This document shows positions 38,785 through 52,386 of a stretch of 64,000 bases of DNA, piece after piece. Origin of the DNA: Oasisia sp. SBJ-2009 (taxonomy: Eukaryota; Annelida; Polychaeta; Sabellida; Siboglinidae); the NCBI GenBank assembly GCA_964017155.1, contig OZ024855.1, forward strand, positions 3,765,690 to 3,829,689, read 5' to 3'. The translations under genes were made by a program, and so were the position numbers. The stretch's first letter is position 1. Each line of letters opens with the position of its first letter. Below the pieces are notes generated by a model. That model did not search any database. It saw only the letters and a list, made by a program, of their open reading frames with translations, and was not told where the DNA came from.

Positions 38785-40296
38785 TTGATACTTGATTTTG
38801 TTAATTCTATCAATTATAATCATCTTGCGCATATTTATGTTTTATATACAGCGCGTCTTAGCAGACTTTTGAGGTCAAAAAGACAGCGCGGTCGGCATAA
38901 ACAAACTGTTTATCGCTCATTTCGTATGCTCAGCGGAATAACATGCACCGCTGCGCTTGCGACTGGCACAAATCGCGCTGTCTTTTCGACCTCAAAAGTT
39001 TGCCAAGACGCGCTGTTTATAAAACATAAATACGCGCAAGATGATTATAATTGAATGAATTAATTTAATCAAGTATCAAATGTTGACAAAAATACTGATA
39101 TAATAGCAACATTGAGGTGGGTCCGACTTGTACATAAGTGCCAAATAGTGAAATACTGAAAACAAATTGAGAGTATACGTGCTTTTATGAGAGAGTGCGC
39201 GTGAAGGTACGCGCCCGCAAGTCTAGGCATTTATGTACAAGTCGGGCCCACCTCAATTTTGGTATTATAACTGTATCTTTGTCAACATTTGATACTTGAT
39301 TTTGTTAATTCTATCAATTATAATCATCTTGCGCATATTTATGTTTTATATACAGCGCGTCTTAGCAGACCTTTGAGGTCGAAAAGACAGCGCGGTCGGC
39401 ATAAACAAACTGTTTATCGCTCATTTCGTATGCTCAGCGGAATAACATGCACCGCTGCGCTTGCGACTGGCACAAATCGCGCTGTCTTTTCGACCTCAAA
39501 AGTTTGCCAAGACGCGCTGTTTATAAAACATAAATACGCGCAAGATGATTATAATTGAATGAATTAATTTAATCAAGTATCAAATGTTGACAAAAATACT
39601 GATATCATAGCAACATTGAGGTGGGTCCGACTTGTACATAAGTGCCAAATAGTGAAATACTGAAAACAAATTGAGAGTATACGTGCTTTTATGAGAGAGT
39701 GCGCGTGAAGGTACGCGCCCGCAAGTGTTGGCACTTATGTACAAGTCGGGCCCACCTAAATTTTGGTATAATAACTCTATCTTTGCCAACATTTGATACT
39801 TGATTTTGTTCGTTCTATCAATTATAATCATCTTGCGCATATTTATGTTTTATATACAGCGCGTCTTAGCAGACTTTTGAGGTCGAAAAGACAGCGCGGT
39901 CGGCATAAACAAACTGTTTATCGATCAGTTCGTATGCTCAGCGGAGTAACATGCACCGCTGCGCTTGCGACTGGCACAAATCGCGCTGTCTTTTCGACCT
40001 CAAAAGTTTGCCAAGACGCGCTGTTTATAAAACATAAATACGCGCAAGATGATTATAATTGAATGAATTAATTTAATCAAGTATCAAATGTTGGCAAAAA
40101 TACTGATATAATAGCAACATTGAGGTGGGTCCGACTTGTACATCAGTGCCAAATAGTGAAATACTGAAAACAAATTGAGAGTATACGTGCTTTTATAAGA
40201 GAGTGCGCGTGAAGGTACGAGCCCGCAAGTCTAGGCATTTATGTACAAGTCGGGCCCACCTCAATTTTGGTATTATAACTGTATCTTTGCCAACAT
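38785..40296. repeat. Segment J'' H'' D'
   Basis: Starts: 38785 J'' (ttgacaaaaa), 39289 H'' (acctttgagg, but ataatcatc in place of ataataatc), 39793 D' (cgatcagt, tacatcagt). The front of 38785 and the back of 39793 are the two parents of the J/D fusion monomer at 33747 and 36266. Confidence 0.85.
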
Positions 40297-43200
40297 TTGA
40301 TACTTGATTTTGTTAATTCTATTAATTATAATCATCTTGCGCATATTTATGTTTTATATACAGCGCGTCTTAGCAGACTTTTGAAGTCGAAAAGACAGCG
40401 CGTTCGGCATAAACAAACTGTTTATCGCTCATTTCGTATGCTCAGCGGAGTAACATGCACCGCTGCGCTTGCGACTGGCACAAATCGCGCTGTCTTTTCG
40501 ACCTCAAAAGTTTGCCAAGACGCGCTGTTTATAAAACATAAATACGCGCAAGATGATTATAATTGAATGAATTAATTTAATCAAGTATCAAATGTTGGCA
40601 AAAATACAGATATAATAGCAACATTGAGGTGGGTCCGACTTGTACATAAGTGCCAAATAGTGAAATACTGAAAACAATTGAGAGTATACGTGCTTTTATG
40701 AGAGAGTGCGCGTGAAGGTACGCGCCCGCAAGTGTTGGCACTTATGTACAAGTCGGGCCCACCTAAATTTTGGTATAATAACTCTATCTTTGCCAACATT
40801 TGATACTTGATTTTGTTCGTTCTATCAATTATAATCATCTTGCGCATATTTATGTTTTATATACAGCGCGTCTTAGCAGACTTTTGAGGTCGAAAAGACA
40901 GCGCGGTCGGCATAAACAAACTGTTTATCGCTCATTTCGTACGCTCAGCGGAGTAACATGCACCGCTGCGCTTGCGACTGGCACAAATCGCGCTGTCTTT
41001 TCGACCTCAAAAGTTTGCCAAGACGCGCTGTTTATAAAACATAAATAAGCGCAAGATGATTATTATTGAATGAATTAATTTAATAAAGTGTCAAATGTTG
41101 GCACAAATACTGATATAATAGCAACATTGAGTTTGGTCCGACTTCTACATAAGTGCCAAATAGTGAAATACTGAAAACAAATTGAGAGAATACGTGCTTT
41201 TATGAGAGAGTGCGCGTGAAGGTACGCGCCCGCAAGTCTAGGCATTTATGTACAAGTCGGGCCCACCTCAATTTTGGTATTATAACTGTATCTTTGTCAA
41301 CATTTGATACTTGATTTTGTTAATTCTATTAATTATAATCATCTTGCGCATATTTATGTTTTATATACAGCGCGTCTTAGCAGACTTTTGAGGTCGAAAA
41401 GACAGCGCGGTCGGCATAAACAAACTGTTTATCGCTCATTTCGTATGCTCAGCGGAGTAACATGCACCGCTGCGCTTGCGACTGGCACAAATCGCGCTGT
41501 CTTTTCGACCTCAAAAGTTTGCCAAGACGCGCTGTTTACAAAACATAAATACGCGCAAGATGATTATAATTGAATGAATTAATTTAATCAAGTATCAAAT
41601 GTTGGCAAAAATACTGATATAATAGCAACATTGAGGTGGGTCCGACTTGTACATAAGTGCCAAATAGTGAAATACTGAAAACAATTGAGAGTATACGTGC
41701 TTTTATGAGAGAGTGCGCGTGAAGGTACGCGCCCGCAAGTGTTGGCACTTATATACAAGTCGGGCCCACCTAAATTTTGGTATAATAACTCTATCTTTGC
41801 CAACATTTGATACTTGATTTTGTTCGTTCTATCAATTATAATCATCTTGCGCATATTTATGTTTTATATACAGCGCGTCTTAGCAGACTTTTGAGGTCGA
41901 AAAGACAGCGCGGTCGGCATAAACAAACTGTTTATCGCTCATTTCGTACGCTCAGCGGAGTAACATGCACCGCTGCGCTTGCGACTGGCACAAATCGCGC
42001 TGTCTTTTCGACCTCAAAAGTTTGCCAAGACGCGCTGTTTATAAAACATAAATACGCGCAAGATGATTATAATTGAATGAATTAATTTAATCAAGTATCA
42101 AATGTTGGCAAAAATACTGATATAATAGCAACATTGAGGTGGGTCCGACTTGTACATCAGTGCCAAATAGTGAAATACTGAAAACAAATTGAGAGTATAC
42201 GTGCTTTTATAAGAGAGTGCGCGTGAAGGTACGAGCCCGCAAGTCTAGGCATTTATGTACAAGTCGGGCCCACCTCAATTTTGGTATTATAACTGTATCT
42301 TTGCCAACATTTGATACTTGATTTTGTTAATTCTATTAATTATAATCATCTTGCGCATATTTATGTTTTATATACAGCGCGTCTTAGCAGACTTTTGAAG
42401 TCGAAAAGACAGCGCGTTCGGCATAAACAAACTGTTTATCGCTCATTTCGTATGCTCAGCGGAGTAACATGCACCGCTGCGCTTGCGACTGGCACAAATC
42501 GCGCTGTCTTTTCGACCTCAAAAGTTTGCCAAGACGCGCTGTTTATAAAACATAAATACGCGCAAGATGATTATAATTGAATGAATTAATTTAATCAAGT
42601 ATCAAATGTTGGCAAAAATACAGATATAATAGCAACATTGAGGTGGGTCCGACTTGTACATAAGTGCCAAATAGTGAAATACTGAAAACAATTGAGAGTA
42701 TACGTGCTTTTATGAGAGAGTGCGCGTGAAGGTACGCGCCCGCAAGTGTTGGCACTTATGTACAAGTCGGGCCCACCTAAATTTTGGTATAATAACTCTA
42801 TCTTTGCCAACATTTGATACTTGATTTTGTTCGTTCTATCAATTATAATCATCTTGCGCATATTTATGTTTTATATACAGCGCGTCTTAGCAGACTTTTG
42901 AGGTCGAAAAGACAGCGCGGTCGGCATAAACAAACTGTTTATCGCTCATTTCGTACGCTCAGCGGAGTAACATGCACCGCTGCGCTTGCGACTGGCACAA
43001 ATCGCGCTGTCTTTTCGACCTCAAAAGTTTGCCAAGACGCGCTGTTTATAAAACATAAATAAGCGCAAGATGATTATTATTGAATGAATTAATTTAATAA
43101 AGTGTCAAATGTTGGCACAAATACTGATATAATAGCAACATTGAGTTTGGTCCGACTTGTACATAAGTGCCAAATAGTGAAATACTGAAAACAAATTGAG

Positions 43201-44324
43201 AGAATACGTGCTTTTATGAGAGAGTGCGCGTGAAGGTACGCGCCCGCAAGTCTAGGCATTTATGTACAAGTCGGGCCCACCTCAATTTTGGTATTATAAC
43301 TGTATCTTTGTCAACATTTGATACTTGATTTTGTTAATTCTATTAATTATAATCATCTTGCGCATATTTATGTTTTATATACAGCGCGTCTTAGCAGACT
43401 TTTGAGGTCGAAAAGACAGCGCGGTCGGCATAAACAAACTGTTTATCGCTCATTTCGTATGCTCAGCGGAGTAACATGCACCGCTGCGCTTGCGACTGGC
43501 ACAAATCGCGCTGTCTTTTCGACCTCAAAAGTTTGCCAAGACGCGCTGTTTACAAAACATAAATACGCGCAAGATGATTATAATTGAATGAATTAATTTA
43601 ATCAAGTATCAAATGTTGGCAAAAATACTGATATAATAGCAACATTGAGGTGGGTCCGACTTGTACATAAGTGCCAAATAGTGAAATACTGAAAACAATT
43701 GAGAGTATACGTGCTTTTATGAGAGAGTGCGCGTGAAGGTACGCGCCCGCAAGTGTTGGCACTTATATACAAGTCGGGCCCACCTAAATTTTGGTATAAT
43801 AACTCTATCTTTGCCAACATTTGATACTTGATTTTGTTCGTTCTATCAATTATAATCATCTTGCGCATATTTATGTTTTATATACAGCGCGTCTTAGCAG
43901 ACTTTTGAGGTCGAAAAGACAGCGCGGTCGGCATAAACAAACTGTTTATCGCTCATTTCGTACGCTCAGCGGAGTAACATGCACCGCTGCGCTTGCGACT
44001 GGCACAAATCGCGCTGTCTTTTCGACATCAAAAGTTTGCCAAGACGCGCTGTTTATAAAACATAAATACGCGCAAGATGATTATTATTGAATGAATTAAT
44101 TTAATCAAGTGTCAAATGTTGGCACAAATACTGATATAATAGCAACATTGAGTTTGGTCCGACTTCTACATAAGTGCCAAATAGTGAAATACTGAAAACA
44201 AATTGAGAGAATACGTGCTTTTATGAGAGAGTGCGCGTGAAGGTACGCGCCCGCAAGTCTAGGCATTGATGTACAAGTCGGGCCCACCTCAATTTTGGTA
44301 TTATAACTGTATCTTTGTCAACAT
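40297..44324. repeat. Tetramer E F M (F/D or O), two copies (2,014-bp period)
   Basis: The copies are 40297-42310 and 42311-44324. Starts: 40297, 40800, 41304, 41807 and 42311, 42814, 43318, 43821. M has tttacaaaac and cttatatac. The fourth monomer differs between copies. At 41807 an F-like front (tacgctc) joins a D-like back (tacatcagt, ttataagag). At 43821 it is type O (cgacatc, gtgtcaaatg, cattgatg). E and M are 503 bp. Confidence 0.87.
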
Positions 44325-46843
44325 TTGATACTTGATTTTGTTAATTCTATCAATTATAATCATCTTGCGCATATTTATGTTTTATAAACAGCGCGTCTTA
44401 GCAGACTTTTGAGGTCGAAAAGACAGCGCGGTCGGCATAAACAAACTGTTTATCGCTCATTTCGTATGCTCAGCGGAGTAACATGCACCGCTGCGCTTGC
44501 GACTGGCACAAATCGCGCTGTCTTTTCGACCTCAAAAGTTTGCCAAGACGCGCTGTTTATAAAACATAAATACGCGCAAGATGATTATAATTGAATGAAT
44601 TAATTTAATCAAGTATCAAATGTTGGCAAAATTACTGATATAATAGCAACATTGAGGTGGGTCCGACTTGTACATAAGTGCCAAATAGTGAAATACTGAA
44701 AACAAATTGAGAGTATACGTGCTTTTATAAGAGAGTGCGCGTGAAGGTACGAGCCCGCAAGTCTAGGCATTTATGTACAAGTCGGGCCCACCTCAATTTT
44801 GGTATAATAACTCTATCTTTGCCAACATTTGATACTTGATTTTGTTCGTTCTATCAATTATAATCATCTTGCGCATATTTATGTTTTATATACAGCGCGT
44901 CTTAGCAGACTTTTAAGGTCGAAAAGACAGCGCGGTCGGCATAAACAAACTGTTTATCGCTCATTTCGTACGTTCAGCAGAGTAACATGCACCGCTGCGC
45001 TTGCGACTGGCACAAATCGCGCTGTCTTTTCGACCTCAAAAGTTTGCCAAGACGCGCTGTTTATAAAACATAAATACGCGCAAGATGATTATAATTGAAT
45101 GAATTAATTTAATCAAGTATCAAATGTTGGCAAAACTACTGATATAATAGCAACATTGAGGTGGGTCCGACTTGTACATAAGTGCCAAATAGTGAAATAC
45201 TGAAAACAATTGAGAGTATACGTGCTTTTATGAGAGAGTGCGCGTGAAGGTACGCGCCCGCAAGTGTTGGCACTTATATACAAGTCGGGCCCACCTAAAT
45301 TTTGGTATAATAACTCTATCTTTGCCAACATTTGATACTTGATTTTGTTCGTTCTATCAATTATAATCATCTTGCGCATATTTATGTTTTATATACAGCG
45401 CGTCTTAGCAGACTTTTGAGGTCGAAAAGACAGCGCGGTCGGCATAAACAAACTGTTTATCGCTCATTTCGTACGCTCAGCGGAGTAACATGCACCGCTG
45501 CGCTTGCGACTGGCACAAATCGCGCTGTCTTTTCGACATCAAAAGTTTGCCAAGACGCGCTGTTTATAAAACATAAATACGCGCAAGATGATTATTATTG
45601 AATGAATTAATTTAATCAAGTGTCAAATGTTGGCACAAATACTGATATAATAGCAACATTGAGTTTGGTCCGACTTCTACATAAGTGCCAAATAGTGAAA
45701 TACTGAAAACAAATTGAGAGAATACGTGCTTTTATGAGAGAGTGCGCGTGAAGGTACGCGCCCGCAAGTCTAGGCATTTATGTACAAGTCGGGCCCACCT
45801 CAATTTTGGTATTATAACTGTATCTTTGTCAACATTTGATACTTGATTTTGTTAATTCTATCAATTATAATCATCTTGCGCATATTTATGTTTTATAAAC
45901 AGCGCGTCTTAGCAGACTTTTGAGGTCGAAAAGACAGCGCGGTCGGCATAAACAAACTGTTTATCGCTCATTTCGTATGCTCAGCGGAGTAACATGCACC
46001 GCTGCGCTTGCGACTGGCACAAATCGCGCTGTCTTTTCGACCTCAAAAGTTTGCCAAGACGCGCTGTTTATAAAACATAAATACGCGCAAGATGATTATA
46101 ATTGAATGAATTAATTTAATCAAGTATCAAATGTTGGCAAAAATACTGATATTATAGCAACATTGAGGTGGGTCCGACTTGTACATAAGTGCCAAATAGT
46201 GAAATACTGAAAACAAATTGAGAGTATACGTGCTTTTATGAGAGAGTGCGCGTGAAGGTACGAGCCCGCAAGTCTAGGCATTCATGTACAAGTCGGGCCC
46301 ACCTCAATTTTGGTATTATAACTGTATCTTTGTCAACATTTGAAACTTGATTTTGTTAATTCTATCAATTATAATCATCTTGCGCATATTTATGTTTTAT
46401 ATACAGCGCGTCTTAGCAGACTTATGAGGTCAAAAAGACAGCGCGGTCGGCATAAACAAACTGTTTATCGCTCATTTCGTATGCTCAGCGGAATAACATG
46501 CACCGCTGCGCTTGCGACTGGCACAAATCGCGCTGTCTTTTCGACCTCAAAAGTTTGCCAAGACGCGCTGTTTATAAAACATAAATACGCGCAAGATGAT
46601 TATAATTGAATGAATTAATTTAATCAAGTATCAAATGTTGACAAAAATACTGATATAATAGCAACATTGAGGTGGGTCCGACTTGTACATAAGTGCCAAA
46701 TAGTGAAATACTGAAAACAAATTGAGAGTATACGTGCTTTTATGAGAGAGTGCGCGTGAAGGTACGCGCACGCAAGTCTAGGCATTGATGTACAAGTCGG
46801 GCCCACCTCAATTTTGGTATTATAACTGTATCTTTGTCAACAT
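44325..46843. repeat. Divergent monomers 88-92
   Basis: Starts: 44325 (G-like, caaaattac), 44829 (503 bp, ttttaaggtcg, cagcagagt, caaaactac), 45332 (O, cgacatc), 45836 (taaac, atattatag, cattcatg), 46340 (tgaaacttg, ttatgaggtc, gcgcacgc, cattgatg). Private substitutions are visibly denser here than in the left half. Confidence 0.85.
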
Positions 46844-49800
46844 TTGATACTTGATTTTGTTAATTCTATCAATTATAATCATCTTGCGCATATTTATGTT
46901 TTATAAACAGCGCGTCTTAACAGACTTTTGAGGTCGAAAAGACAGCGCGGTCGGCATAAACAAACTGTTTATCGCTCATTTCGTATGCTCAGCGGAGTAA
47001 CATGCACCGCTGGGCTTGCGACTGGCACAAATCGCGCTGTCTTTTCGACCTCAAAAGTTTGCCAAGACGCGATGTTTATAAAACATAAATACGCGCAAGA
47101 TGATTATAATTGAATGAATGAATTTTATCAAGTATCAAATGTTGGCAAAAATACTGATATAATAGCAACATTGAGGTGGGTCCGACTTGTACATAAGTGC
47201 CAAATAGTGAAATACTGAAAACAATTGAGAGTATACGTGCTTTTATGAGAGAGTGCGCGTGAAGGTACGCGCCCGCAAGTGTTGGCACTTATATACAAGT
47301 CGGGCCCACCTAAATTTTGGTATAATAACTCTATCTTTGCCAACATTTGATACTTGATTTTGTTCGTTCTATCAATTATAATCATCTTGCGCATATTTAT
47401 GTTTTATATACAGCGCGTCTTAGCAGACTTTTGAGGTCGAAAAGACAGCGCGGTCGGCATAAACAAACTGTTTATCGCTCATTTCGTACGCTCAGCGGAG
47501 TAACATGCACCGCTGCGCTTGCGACTGGCACAAATCGCGCTGTCTTTTCGACATCAAAAGTTTGCCAAGACGCGCTGTTTATAAAACATAAATACGCGCA
47601 AGATGATTATTATTGAATGAATTAATTTAATCAAGTGTCAAATGTTGGCACAAATACTGATATAATAGCAACATTGAGTTTGGTCCGAATTCTACATAAG
47701 TGTCAAATAGTGAAATACTGAAAACAAATTGAGAGAATACGTGCTTTTATGAGAGAGTGCGCGTGAAGGTACGCGCCCGCAAGTCTAGGCATTTATGTAC
47801 AAGTCGGGCCCACCTCAATTTTGGTATTATAACTGTATCTTTGTCAACATTTGATACTTGATTTTGTTAATTCTATCAATTATAATGATCTTGCGCATAT
47901 TTATGTTTTATAAACAGCGCGTCTTAGCAGACTTTTGAGGTCGAAAAGACAGCGCGGTCGGCATAAACAAACTGTTTATCGCTCATTTCGTATGCTCAGC
48001 GGAGTAACATGCACCGCTGCGCTTGCGACTGGCACAAATCGCGCTGTCTTTTCGACCTCAAAAGTTTGCCAAGACGCGCTGTTTATAAAACATAAATACG
48101 CGCAAGATGATTATAATTGAATGAATTAATTTAATCAAGTATCAAATGTTGGCAAAAATACTGATATAATAGCAACATTGAGGTGGGTCCGACTTGTACA
48201 TCAGTGCCAAATAGTGAAATACTGAAAACAAATTGAGAGTATACGTGCTTTTATAAGAGAATGCGCGTGAAGGTACGAGCCCGCAAGTCTAGGCATTTAT
48301 GTACAAGTCGGGCCCACCTCAATTTTGGTATGATAACTGTATCTTTGTCAACATTTGATACTTGATTTTGTTAATTCTATAAATTATAATCATCTTGCGC
48401 ATATTTATGTTTTATATACCGCTCGTCTTAGCAGACTTTTGAGGTCGAAAAGACAGCGCGGTCGGCATAAACAAACTGTTTATCGCTCATTTCGTATGCT
48501 CAGCGGAGTAAAATGCACCGCTGCGCTTGCGACTGGCACAAATCGCGCTGTCTTTTCGACCTCAAAAGTTTGCCTAGACGCGCTGTTTATAAAACATAAA
48601 TACGCGCAAGATGATTATAATTGAATTAATTAATTTTATCAAGTATCAAATGTTGGCAAAAATACTGATATAATAGCAACATTGAGGTGGGTCCGACTTG
48701 TACATAAGTGCCAAATAGTGAAATACTGAAAACAAATTGAGAGTATACGTGCTTTTATGAGAGAGTGCGCGTGAAGGTACGAGCCCGCAAGTCTAGGCAT
48801 TCATGTACAAGTCGGGCCCACCTCAATTTTGGTATTATAACTGTATCTTTGTCAACATTTGAAACTTGATTTTGTTAATTCTATCAATTATAATCATCTT
48901 GCGCATATTTATGTTTAATATACAGCGCGTCTTAGCAGACTTTTGAGGTCAAAAAGACAGCGCGGTCGGCATAAACAAACTGTTTATCGCTCATTTCGTA
49001 TGCTCAGCGGAATAACATGCACCGCTGCGCTTGCGACTGGCACAAATCGCGGTGTCTTTTCGACCTCAAAAGTTTGCCAAGACGCGCTGTTTATAAAACA
49101 TAAATACGCGCAAGATGATTATAATTGAATGAATTAATTTAATCAAGTATCAAATGTTGACAAAAATACTGATATAATAGCAACATTGAGGTGGGTCCGA
49201 CTTGTACATAAGTGCCAAATAGTGAAATACTGAAAACAAATTGAGAGTATACGTGCTTTTATGAGAGAGTGCGCGTGAAGGTACGCGCACGCAAGTCTAG
49301 GCATTTATGTACAAGTCGGGCCCACCTCAATTTTGGTATTATAACTGTATCTTTGCCAACATTTGATACTTGATTTTGTTAATTCTATTAATTATAATCA
49401 TCTTGCGCATATTTATGTTTTATATACAGCGCGTCTTAGCAGACTTTTGAGGTCGAAAAGACAGCGCGGTCGGCATAAACAAACTGTTTATCGCTCATTT
49501 CTTATGTTCAGCGGAGTAACATGCACCGCTGCGCTTGCGACTGGCACAAATCGCGCTGTCTTTTCGACCTCAAAAGTTTGCCAAGACGCGCTGTTTATAA
49601 AACATAAATACGCGCAAGATGATTATAATTGAATGAATTAATTGTTATCAAGTATCAAATGTTGGCAAAAATACTGATATAATAGCAACATTGAGGTGGG
49701 TCCGACTTGTACATAAGTGCCAAATAGTGAAATACTGAAAACAATTGAGAGTATACGTGCTTTTATGAGAGAGTGCGCGTGAATGTACGCGCCCGCAAGT

Positions 49801-52386
49801 GTTGGCACTTATGTACAAGTCGGGCCCACCTCAATTTTGGTATAATAACTCTATCTTTGCCAACATTTGATACTTGATTTTGTTCGTTCTATCAATTATA
49901 ATCATCTTGCGCATATTTATGTTTTATATACAGCGCGTCTTAGCAGACTTTTGAGGTCGAAAAGACAGCGCGGTCGGCATAAACAAACTGTTTATCGCTC
50001 ATTTCGTACGCTCAGCGGAGTAACATGCACCGCTGCGCTTGCGACTGGCACAAATCGCGCTGTCTTTTCGACCTCAAAAGTTTGCCAAGACGCGCTGTTT
50101 ATAAAACATAAATACGCGCAAGATGATTATTATTGAATGAATGAATTTAATCAAGTGTCAAATGTTGGCACAAATACTGATATAATAGCAACATTGAGTT
50201 TGGTCCGACTTCTACATAAGTGCCAAATAGTGAAATACTGAAAACAAATTGAGAGAATACGTGCTTTTATGAGAGAGTGCGCGTGAAGGTACGCGCCCGC
50301 AAGTCTAGGCATTTATGTACAAGTCGGGCCCACCTCAATTTTGGTATTATAACTGTATCTTTGTCAACATTTGATACTTGATTTTGTTAATTCTATCAAT
50401 TATAATCATCTTGCGCATATTTATGTTTTATAAACAGCGCGTCTTAGCAGACTTTTGAGGTCGAAAAGACAGCGCGGTCGGCATAAACAAACTGTTTATC
50501 GCTCATTTCGTATGCTCAGCGGAGTAACATGCACCGCTGCGCTTGCGACTGGCACAAATCGCCCTGTCTTTTCGACCTCAAAAGTTTGCCAAGACGCGCT
50601 GTTTATAAAACATAAATACGCGCAAGATGATTATAATTGAATGAATTAATTTAATCAAGTATCAAATGTTGGCAAAAATACTGATATAATAGCAACATTG
50701 AGGTGGGTCCGACTTGTACATAAGTGCCAAATAGTGAAATACTGAAAACAAATTGAGAGTATACGTGCTTTTATGAGAGAGTGCGCGTGAAGGTACGAGC
50801 CCGCAAGTCTAGGCATTTATGTACAAGTCGGGCCCACCTCAATTTGGGTATTATAACTGTATCTTTGTCAACATTTGATACTTGATTTTGTTAATTCTAT
50901 CAATTATAATCATCTTGCGCATATTTATGTTTTATATACAGCGCGTCTTAGCAGACTTTTGAGGTCAAAAAGACAGCGCGGTCGGCATAAACAAACTGTT
51001 TATCGCTCATTTCGTATGCTCAGCGGAATAACATGCACCGCTGCGCTTGCGACTGGCACAAATCGCGCTGTCTTTTCGACCTCAAAAGTTTGCCAAGACG
51101 CGCTGTTTATAAAACATAAATACGCGCAAGATGATTATAATTGAATGAATTAATTTAATCAAGTATCAAATGTTGACAAAAATACTGATATAATAGCAAC
51201 ATTGAGGTGGGTCCGACTTGTACATAAGTGCCAAATAGTGAAATACTGAAAACAAATTGAGAGTATACGTGCTTTTATGAGAGAGTGCGCGTGAAGGTAC
51301 GCGCACGCAAGTCTAGGCATTTATGTACAAGTCGGGCCCACCTCAATTTTGGTATTATAACTGTATCTTTGCCAACATTTGATACTTGATTTTGTTAATT
51401 CTATTAATTATAATCATCTTGCGCATATTTATGTTTTATATACAGCGCGTCTTAGCAGACTTTTGAGGTCGAAAAGACAGCGCGGTCGGCATAAACAAAT
51501 TGTTTATCGCTCATTTCGTACGCTCAGCGGAGTAACATGCACCGCTGCGCTTGCGACTGGCACAAATCGCGCTGTCTTTTCGACCTCAAAAGTTTGCCAA
51601 GACGCGCTGTTTATAAAACATAAATACGCGCAAGATGATTATTATTGAATGAATTAATTTAATCAAGTATCAAATGTTGGCAAAAATACTGATATAATAG
51701 CAACATTGAGGTGGGTCCGACTTGTACATAAGTGCCAAATAGTGAAATACTGAAAACAAAGTGAGAGTATACGTGCTTTTATGAGAGATTGCGCGTGAAG
51801 GTACGAGCCCGCAAGTCTAGGCATTTATGTACAAGTCGGGCCCACCTCAATTTTGGTATTATAACTGTATCTTTGTCAACATTTGATACTTGATTTTGTT
51901 AATTCTATCAATTATAATCATCTTGCGCATATTTATGTTTTATATACAGCGCGTCTTAGCAGACTTTTGAGGTCAAAAAGACAGCGCGGTCGGCATAAAC
52001 AAACTGTTTATCGCTCATTTCGTATGCTCAGCGGAATAACGTGCACCGCTGCGCTTGCGACTGGCACAAATCGCGCTGTCTTTTCGACCTCAAAAGTTTG
52101 CCAAGACGCGCTGTTTATAAAACATACATACGCGCAAGATGATTATAATTGAATCAATTAATTTAATCAAGTATCAAATGTTGACAAAAATACTGATATA
52201 ATAGCAACATTGATGTGGGTCCGACTTGTACATAAGTGCCAAATAGTGAAATACTGAAAACAAATTGAGAGTATACGTGCTTTTATGAGAGAGTGCGCGT
52301 GAAGGTACGCGCACGCAAGTCTAGGCGTTTATGTACAAGTCGGGCCCACCTCAATTTTGGTATTATAACTGTATCTTTGCCAACAT
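46844..52386. repeat. 11-monomer block, right-hand family, copy 1 (5,543 bp)
   Basis: Starts: 46844, 47347, 47851, 48355, 48859, 49363, 49867, 50371, 50875, 51379, 51883. Marker changes are gctgggcttg and gcgatgttt (46844), ccgaattcta (47347), ataatgatc and gtatgataac (47851), gtaaaatgc and gcctagac (48355), gcggtgtc (48859), cttatgttc (49363), gccctgtc (50371), aaattgttt with aaagtgaga (51379), and aacgtgcac with catacata (51883). The same markers reappear in the same order from 52387. Confidence 0.88.
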
